Shown here: in pieces, positions 56,813-64,000 of the stretch | Numbering within the stretch: position 1 is the stretch's first letter | Layout: the number at the start of each line of letters is the position of its first letter | Assembly: GCF_001653235.2 (NCBI RefSeq) | Contig: NC_035791.1 | Span: 3,906,001 to 3,970,000, forward strand | DNA from: Pochonia chlamydosporia 170 | Lineage: Eukaryota; Ascomycota; Sordariomycetes; Hypocreales; Clavicipitaceae | Reading direction: 5' to 3' | Length of the DNA stretch: 64,000 nt | Program-made: the position numbers and the translations under genes | Notes under the pieces: generated by a model | What the model was told of the DNA's origin: nothing | The model's database searches: none | What the model saw: only the letters and a program-made list of their open reading frames with translations

Positions 56813-59292
56813 TCATAAACCTCCTCCATTTTCTACGTCAAGAGAAAAGCTATCCAATATGTCCCAGCTGTAAAAGAACGGACCGGCTACGTCTGTGCCA
56901 TCCCATGGGGCCATACCGTAAAGATTTAAATTGTCATAGATGTGGGCGTTGTCTACACTCTGGCCCTCGACATCTGTACCCTCTGCCCCATCTCGAGGAA
57001 CATCATCTTTGTTTCTCACATTATCTAGTTGGAGAGAGTTAGCGGATAAAACTTACGGCTACATGGTACCGAAGTATCAGCACGTACCTGCGTTTTGAGA
57101 GTGTATATAGGAATGAACTCTCGTCAAGAGCTCCAAAGAAGCTCGAGCTGATGCGCTCATCGTACCCAGGGCCTCGAGAATCTCACGACACCGGTTCCAC
57201 GATTCATCAAACTCTCGTGGGCTGAGCGCGCATAGCGTCTCCGGACAGCTTCGTGACAAAATGAGAATAAGACCAGACGTACATGCATCTAACAGCCATT
57301 AGTTCGTATCTCACGGTGTATCGAATTCAGAAAACTTACACAGGCCATTCCACCACCATGCCCCAGTTTCTTTGGTCTTGTATGTGCAGTGTATGTGCTC
57401 AATCAGCTCAACAGAGGAATGGATGCAACGCTTTGCGCACTCTGTCTCAAATGACTGTTGTAGTATCACGTCCAGTGGCTGTTGAGCAGAAGACTTATCC
57501 GTTGATGGCGTATCCTGGGGCTTGTGAGTATTTGATGCTAATGCTCTTGTGAACAGTTGGCGATATAGTAATAGTCGAGCGTAAATGAACCTAAGTTACC
57601 GTTAGAGCAGTGGGACATGTTGGATCCTTGAACTCACCTCGCATGCAAGACGTTTCTTTGCATCTCAAGAACGCGATGCCCGCTGTCCCAGCCCTTTCCT
57701 TTGGCTTCACTCATTCTCCACGATAATGGTAATGGGAGACTATTCTCAAATATGTCCAATTGCTTTTCAAGATTGGCAATAGTGTCTCTACTAATGGGAG
57801 AATGTTGACTACCACTATTTCCGGTACGACGTGGTGACGAAAGATAGACCTGAGACAAGATCTGGTTCAAAACTAGGGATAGACGAGCGCAAGGAGCAAG
57901 AAACGCGACCTTTAGCTTTTCATAGTCATCCTTGAAAGACATGTCTAGTGTGGTGGTCTCTTGTACCTGTGAGGAAGACAGACCAGCCGTAATGTTTGGC
58001 CGACCGAACGTCATGCTCACAAGCCTAATTTTGTCAATACGCTAGTTCTTCTGTAAAAACTGTCTCTCATGGAAATGCCTTACATATCCAATATGATACA
58101 CCCATGCCAAGTTCGCCGCCGAATCTCCTTGTCGTGAGATTCGCCCTCCGAGTAAGGCGGATCTGTATGAAGGCCAAGAGCAAGAGCGATACGGTAGGCG
58201 GCCCCAACGGCGTTCCAACATCTATTTGGGAATGACGTCCCTTGTAGAGCTTGTGCAACTAGAAGCAGAACCTGAACAACACCTATATTATGCAACTCGA
58301 GCAGATCAAAACTGAAGTGACTCTTGGACCGACTGAAGAAGACTTCGGCGGAGGTTACCTTTTCCGATGCTGGTAGATTCGAGAAGGGACAACCCAGAGC
58401 GAATATAGCGTTGAGAGCAGCATGAAATACCACTGTTTTTGAATCGCCAACAGTTGGACTACCAATGCCTACGTCTCGAAACGAATCTGGCGCGTTGGTT
58501 GCCACACTAGCTGGTTGCCATAAGGAGTTGTAGGCATGTTCAAAGGCTGGACGGTCGAAAAAGGGATACAGGTAGTAAACTCGCTCAAAATAACATTCAA
58601 TCAAGTGGTCTGCCAGTGAACGAGGTGGAAGTTGGAACTTGGCCACGTTTGCGAATCGGAATTGAGTAGGCAGGACATCTCGGACTGCTCGTTTCGCAGG
58701 GACTCTTTGAATAGAACGTAAACTCATATTGCGACATGTTTCATGCAGAAACGAAGCAGCAGATGACCCGCCATAGAAATCCTGAGATATCTCAGACAGA
58801 TTGGCGAGGCCGCTGTCGTCGGCAATCGTTCCCATTGCCGTCACACCAGCGGAGCTTGTCGCGGATGGAGTTGGATTCATCGGATTAGGTTCATTATGAT
58901 AAGCGGGCGAATCTAAGTGAGTCAAAGGCCCGTGAGGAGACGATTCATCATTGGCAAGCAGTTGGGCTGTGTCTCTGCCATGCCATGATGACTTTCTCAA
59001 GGTGTGGGTGTCGATGCCATTCTCTACACAGGCTTGTTCAAGTTCACGGATGCGTTCGCGAAGAAACTTTTCATTACTGACAGATAGATGAGTAGATTGA
59101 ATATGTGGATCAATGCGAGAATCTTGCTCACTCGTCGAATCCTTTGTACACGCATTGGTCTGGCTTCAACGACCGGCGCTGACATGTAGCACACATGGGT
59201 CGGCCGCCATCGCATCGGGCTTTGCGTTCTCTGCACGGCTCACAGGCTAGTGCAATCTTTCGGCGTTTGGTCCGCACGGGGTTATCAGGCAT
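56813..59292 (-). CDS. Zn(II)2Cys6 transcription factor with fungal-specific TF domain, 734 residues
   Basis: Six exons (59292-59132, 59076-58084, 58024-57638, 57590-57340, 57288-57088, 57024-56813) with introns of 47-63 nt sum to an intact 2205-nt frame. The zinc cluster ACEPCRERKARCDGG...C (C-X2-C-X6-C-X6-C-X2-C-X9-C) follows a basic TKRRK head. A short coiled coil comes next (NEKFLRERIRELEQ). The fungal TF middle homology domain begins about residue 150 (LIECYFERVYYLYPFFDRP), with RRTWHGCIILDMLVSMTFGRP across an exon junction and a helical C-terminal half. The final exon is acidic, which suits an activation region. An upstream in-frame extension exists but MPDNPVRTK is the best start. Two CGGA...TCCG inverted repeats lie about 95-145 bp before the ATG, so autoregulation is plausible. 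It is a probable local regulator of the adjacent secreted enzyme. Confidence 0.92.
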
Positions 59293-61085
59293 GGTAAGTT
59301 CGCGGAAGTATATAGGTAAATAATGTTTGCGGTAATTCGAAGAATTGGCGTTGGTCTTCCGACAATGGCTTGTATGCAGCCGGACTTGTCGGAACGATCC
59401 GACATTTGGGTCGCGAGTTTCGGAGCTCATTCCGACACATACACCCCTGGCTAATGGGCACAACAGGAGTGGCACTAAAAGTACGCTGGGGTCATGATAT
59501 TCGGGCTGTCACATTTTTTCTCTGTTTTGGTGAAGATGATGATTGTTTCGATACGGATAGTACTGCCGGTACTTAACTATTACTCTGGTTATGCTTCCAT
59601 CCGGGCCAATGGAGTGAGCTATGCCGGACAGTACTGCCATACTTCAAGCTCCCAAATCCAGTTAACGCAAAACATGAGAATTGATCTTTACTTTTAGAGT
59701 AGTGCTATGATACTGCCGCGGATCGGCGCTCAATGACGTTTCTTGCTAACGACAGAGCCGAAAGGCATCTGTGTTAGACAGCAACATACGGCGTAGTGCT
59801 TATAGAAATCCATAATAAAAACTCCAAGGTCAGCGTACACTTGACAGTTTTAATTCAAATCATGAATATGTTAGCAGCAATAAGTTGTGTGCTCATCGTG
59901 AGCTGTCCCTCCGAGTCGTCTCCGACGAGGCGAATCTCTGAAGCAAAATCCTCTGAGCGGGATAGGCACTCTCGATCCTGCATGGAAGTGTCTACAGTCC
60001 TATACGTCAAGTATACACTGTCTCATATGGACGCAGTACAATTGCCCATGTTGTTTTCCCACCGCCAAGGATGAACCAGCCGCTCGTGATGTTGATCGGT
60101 AGCATTATGGCGACAATGCCGACGCGCTTGATGGCAGTAAGTGTGTAGGCTACAGGAGACATGTTGTCACTTCGTTTTAATGGCATATATTTGCCCCTTT
60201 TGTGCTCATCTTTTTGATGTGGATAATAGTTCACCACTTTCACGCGGATGGACTGGTGCCGGACTGTCGTTCCTGTTCTCATTCATCCATACCTCCATAT
60301 CAGGTCCCATGCCGTGTCTTCTACTGCCTACGCACGCGGTAACGACTGTGTAATAGTATTTTTCAGTTGGAACCGAATTGAAGTAAGATCCAAACGCGAA
60401 AAAAACACAGTCCTTCGCAACACGACACGTACTAGCCACTCCTTTTGTGGTGACATGCCAAAACCCCTTCACACACGCACGAATGCCCATGTTGCTTCCC
60501 TTACTACATTTCCTTTGAATTGGCCCACTATATATCCTTCGCCAATAGAGGCTAGCTTCGGGGTTTGTCATGAATATGCCTCATCGTCGCGTATCTGGCC
60601 AGTGGTCACCCCGAATCATGCACCCGTGTGGCGGCGGCCGAGGCGCCAAATCCAACGGCAAGAAATGGTTCTAGACGTTCTAGACAAGGGCAATGAAACT
60701 TTGGACTAAGATTCATTCGTTACCGAGTGACAGTCCCTCTGCACTGCCACATCTTGTATTTGGATCGGAACTTTAGGGGGAAAACCGTCCACCGTACTAG
60801 CAAGTGGCCATAACATTCAAGAAAATTCCGATGATGAAGTTAGAGATGACCAAACCGCTCAAATTGGCATGTGTTGGATGAGTACCAGCCATAGTCGCCT
60901 ACCAAGATAGGCCAGGAATAACACAGCACAGGCAGATCCAGGCGGCGCAGTGAGCAAGTCACATCAGAATACGTGGTAGTCGGAGAAGCCGTTGAACGTC
61001 CTGTCTCAGAGCAGGCAAGGTCAAAGCTTGAACAGCACATTCTCTTTCACATTTGGCAACATACATTCGCCCAATGGCGGTTAGG
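59293..61085. other. Intergenic, about 1.8 kb, regulator promoter side
   Basis: The left end is the promoter of the Zn2Cys6 gene. The remainder has only short frames. A minus-strand piece (reading MLPINITSGWFILGGGKTTW near 60045-60105) and another ending near 59862 (MSTQLIAANIFMI) look faintly protein-like and could be gene relics, but I cannot join them into a gene. Confidence 0.5.
59388..59434. promoter_or_regulatory. Two CGGA...TCCG inverted repeats before the Zn2Cys6 gene
   Basis: GTCGGA-ACGA-TCCGAC at 59388-59403 (six-base arms, CGG-N6-CCG) and TCGGA-N6-TCCGA at 59420-59435 (CGG-N8-CCG). They share the four-base half site CGGA/TCCG with the two best sites upstream of the amidohydrolase. 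They lie 96-142 bp upstream of the regulator's start codon. Confidence 0.6.
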
Positions 61086-62492
61086 TTAATTCGTCTGGCG
61101 TCCGGCATCGACTAGCTCAACGTCACTGCCTAAGCTCCTCCCGCTATTTGCCCTATTTGAGGGTTCAGTTCTGCTCATGTACTCATGATACCATTCCGCC
61201 TGCGCCTCTAAATCTAATGGGGTGAGACTTTTATTCGTTGCCTCGAACCCACCCTTGCTCCTAGGGAAGCGATCCTTCACCGACGGTCGGCTCTTCCGCA
61301 CCGTGTGCTTGTTTAACTCCAACTCGGGGGTTTCCGAGCGCGAGCCGGACTGCATCATGCGTAGGTACGGCCGCAGAGATGGAAGGCATGCAATTATCAG
61401 GCCGACGTTTAAGTCGACATCAACCCAGAGAGCTGTGATCAGCAAGTTAATATACGTTTCCGACCAAACGTTTTCGACAGGTGGGACAGGGGCTAGATGT
61501 AGAAATGGATCAAGACGTACCCGAAAGTGTGAGGGAGCTGCTTTTTGTGCCCTTGACATAGTCGAGCTCTATCATTAAAAATCTTGATAGGCAGAAGGAG
61601 ATGTTGACGACGCCGAGTGCGAAAATCAGATACACGCCAATCTTGACAAGGCGATCCATTTGAATGCCTCTATAGATAGATAACGGGAATATGAAGACTG
61701 CAAGTTCGGGTCAGTACCGAGTGCTAAGAGGAACCGGAGGAAAGGTCGCATACTGAAGATATCGCCCGCAAATTGTATAGCCCACCCGATCCGGAAGATA
61801 TCCATGGCGCTGATCAAGACATTGCAGGTGTCATTGAAGGACCTTGGCGTTGTCAGCAACACTCCAATGTTAAATAAAGCCAACACAGACAAGATTGGGG
61901 GTCAACATACCAATTGCAGTGCACGGGAACCGTCCAAATCACATATATCAATATGGAGACGATGTAGCCAAGGACCGTAAAGGCGACAAGAGCCCAGAGA
62001 ACCATTCTGTGAGTCGTCAAAACTGGCGGGACAAGTTGGAAGTAGAAGGACAAGATGGCCGCCTTGCAAAGATAGAAGGATGTCGCGATGATAAGGGTTG
62101 AAGCAAAATAAGTCTGCGACAGTTTGTTAGTTGGAAATTGCCTTGGATTCGAAGAGTTGGATCGTCTGAGTGGAAAGAAGCAACTAAATTGCGCAATGAA
62201 AGGCAGAAAATAATACCTTCATGGCTGCTTGCACTATTTCTGGACTAAATCCGCTGAGAGCCATATCGACGTCTGGATTCAGAACGCCCTGGCTGAGGTT
62301 GATGGTGTCGCATGATGAATAGGCCGCGGATGTACACCAGGCCAAGAGGACAAACACATCGCTGGTGGTAAGACTTTGTGAATTGATTTTAAGTCGCAAG
62401 TAGAGGCGGGCTGAAATTAGGACCGCAGCCGTGAGAACGAGAACCCATTCGACGATAATGACTGTAGCACCGGTTGGACGGTTTAATGCCAT
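61086..62492 (-). CDS. Seven-helix fungal rhodopsin-like integral membrane protein (SAT4/Pth11-type)
   Basis: Five exons (62492-62217, 62113-61911, 61842-61754, 61697-61521, 61432-61086) with introns of 103, 68, 56 and 88 nt give 363 residues. About seven hydrophobic helices fill residues 10-270. Family phrases are RLYLRLKINSQSLTTSDVF after helix 1, CNWSFNDTCN in the extracellular loop with conserved cysteines, and ALWVDVDLNVGLIIACLPSLRP in the last helix. The C-terminal 90 or so residues are a polar cytosolic tail rich in Ser, Arg and Glu. No CFEM domain is present. Proteins of this class are plasma-membrane receptors or sensors in filamentous fungi; Pth11 is the best-known relative in the wider group. 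The ligand is unknown. The gene lies on the same strand as the regulator and the secreted enzyme. Confidence 0.9.
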
Positions 62493-64000
62493 TGTTGATG
62501 CAGATCATTGAATGAATGCCTTGCCATCTGCGGCTCAACTGCTAAGAACAGTGGCAGGGATGGTAATTTAGAAATACATTAAGGATGTCAAAATATACAA
62601 GCACTCTAGATGGCGGGAATCGACATTGATGTATTACTCCGTAACAACTAACAACTCAGATGAAGAAGACCCTGATGGGACTGACTGGAGCTTTGGCGTC
62701 CTGTCCATAGTATAATCGTCCGTGGAGTGCCGAACTAGGAACGCCACTGTCCAAATAGTTGCTAGGGTGTTGCTCTCCCTTGTCGGTTTTTAGCTTTGGG
62801 CTTTGCTTCCGTTTGTCGCAATCGCGGAATTCGGGTGGTGGCTATCGACACCGTAGCAGGTGAGGCAACACCTAAAGCTCCGCCTCCACGAAAAATTGCC
62901 CATTTTCCCCCTGGTATGCGCGGCCGAAATGCACGGCGCCGATGTTGAGTTGAATGAAGCGTGCCATCGGCTCGGGTTTCTCGCCCTGCTTCCACTCAAT
63001 CGACACTGCGGGTTGAGCTGATGCGCCACCCTGGGGACCGTGGACGTGAGCCGTGGCCTCGAACCGAACACATCTTGACAGTTTTACCAGACTGTTGGTA
63101 ACGCCGACGGGCATTACTCGTGCCAGTTGAGGCTGGTCGTTCTGGCGTCTTCTATTCCGTATGGTTGACGGAGTATCGCTCTGCTTTTGAGTTTTTGCTT
63201 TTTCTGTTGAGTCAAAGGCTGAGGAGTGACAATCCGACGAGCAGCAATTGGACCAGAGACAAGTTATTTCATGCCCTGCTAAGTAGGGAGTACAGCGCTA
63301 TCCATAGAAGTACGGAAGACCGGGCATCTGGACGGAGCGAGACATCTATCTGATGCGGCCGCAGGACAAAATGTATCAATATCAGGACGCATCATCGGAC
63401 CCTGGTAACTAGCGTAGGCTAGAACTGAACTTTAACTGAACCCTAATTGAACATTGAACCCTCCATGTCCACAGCTACGCGAGGTGGAGCTCATCGCCAA
63501 GTCTGATGTTAATTAAACTGGTATGGACTCCGAGCCGGGCAACACGGCTTACGATACAGCGGTCAAAGCTGGGGGTCGTTTGGCTCCATAATTGGCAAGT
63601 CGCAAAGCACAAGCGTCTAAGATACTCTTCGAAAGTCTAACCTATAATGGGATAGTATTCAACGTTAGCTGGTAAACTGGAGTGTAGCTTTTGGTCTGGA
63701 CTTGGTCAAAATGGCTGGGCATGAAGTGCTGTCCGTGTCCTCCATCTTCTTACCATCGCGGCAATCATCACGAAGCCAGCCTTGCAAAGGGAAATTGAGT
63801 GTGACCGTGCAGTAAGCTGGGGAGAGGAAGGACACTGACCTGTCATGTTTGACGCGTGTGCGTTTTGTGTGCTGTCTGGTATATTTGATGTTTCTCGGGC
63901 TTCGCATTTACGGCCGAGTGATGCCAAGATGAGATTAGCGGCAAGGTTCCCATGCGTCCCCATGAGTCCACTCGTTTCTCATCTCGAGGCAGGGGAATGT
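62493..64000. other. Right flank, about 1.5 kb
   Basis: Apart from the low-confidence exon at 62872-63114 no gene is certain. A minus-strand frame from ATG 63963 may splice at 63838 (GTCAGT donor) to a frame ending at 63665, but this is weak. 63425-63465 shows degenerate TGAACCC/TAATTGAA words with a single AACCCTAA. Confidence 0.4.
62872..63114 (-). CDS. Possible small protein or terminal exon, unknown
   Basis: An 80-codon frame that reads like folded protein (RCVRFEATAHVHGPQGG, VSIEWKQGEKPEPMARF, GAVHFGRAYQGENGQFF). The frame stays open upstream of its ATG (QNDQPQLARV), so it may be the last exon of a gene beginning further right. There is no signal peptide and no family I know. Antisense frames are short. 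Confidence 0.35.
   Translation of the reverse strand: MPVGVTNSLVKLSRCVRFEATAHVHGPQGGASAQPAVSIEWKQGEKPEPMARFIQLNIGAVHFGRAYQGENGQFFVEAEL

Noticed and set aside
60248..60709. 153-codon plus-strand frame
   Set aside because: Composition random; no start context, domain or splice support.
63425..63465. Interstitial telomere-like repeats
   Set aside because: Only one AACCCTAA unit; the rest are degenerate TGAAC words, not TTAGGG arrays.
1..64000. tRNA or 5S rRNA genes
   Set aside because: Scanned for B-box-like GGTTCGANNCC on both strands; candidate words (for example near 49014) lack an A box and acceptor stem. No 5S-like sequence noticed. A covariance-model scan would be decisive.
1..64000. 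Transposable elements
   Set aside because: No transposase, reverse transcriptase or integrase motifs in any open frame and no paired long terminal repeats seen by eye. A repeat-library search would be decisive, especially in the large gaps.

Overview
The window is nuclear DNA from a filamentous ascomycete, most likely a Sordariomycete of the Hypocreales type. The evidence is short (47-103 nt) spliceosomal introns with GTANGT-like donors and CTAAC/CTGAC branch sites, Zn(II)2Cys6 regulators, a fungal rhodopsin-like membrane protein, and fungal housekeeping genes (Rtt106, Cdc24, Mrp10, Vfa1). The order and genus are inference. I see no bacterial, viral or transposon coding sequence, and no rRNA, tRNA or CRISPR array.

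Layout. 1-16 kb is sparse: a C2H2 zinc-finger protein (4.3-6.3 kb) and the dual-specificity phosphatase Yvh1 (9.2-10.7 kb), separated by long non-coding stretches. 15.8-29.2 kb is a gene-dense housekeeping block: VFA1 and RTT106 (head to head), a small cysteine-rich secreted peptide, a 1121-residue orphan protein, VPS60, and an F-box/WD40 SCF adaptor of FWD-1 type. A gap of about 6 kb with no convincing gene precedes CDC24 (35.2-38.4 kb). 39.5-47.3 kb holds MRP10, a small single-pass membrane protein, a small secreted protein, a Zn2Cys6 regulator and a 96-residue orphan. A second gap of nearly 7 kb follows. 54.1-62.5 kb holds VMA16 (V-ATPase c'') and then three minus-strand genes: a signal-peptide-bearing ACMSD/6-MSA-decarboxylase-like amidohydrolase, a 734-residue Zn2Cys6 factor, and a seven-helix rhodopsin-like membrane protein.

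How the genes relate. Most are unlinked cell-biology genes: ESCRT-III/Vps4 control (VFA1, VPS60), chromatin (RTT106), polarity (CDC24), proteolysis or clock (F-box/WD40), ribosome function (YVH1, MRP10) and V-ATPase (VMA16). The region most likely to be a small regulated system is 55.1-62.5 kb. The Zn2Cys6 gene and the neighbouring secreted enzyme both carry paired CGGA(N4-6)TCCG inverted repeats in their upstream regions, the kind of site a dimeric zinc-cluster factor binds. A seven-helix receptor-like gene lies next to them on the same strand.

The multi-exon models below were built by hand from splice signals and reading-frame continuity, and each sums to an intact frame. Three introns are multiples of three without an in-frame stop (in YVH1, RTT106 and the amidohydrolase), so a simple ORF reading would wrongly include them.
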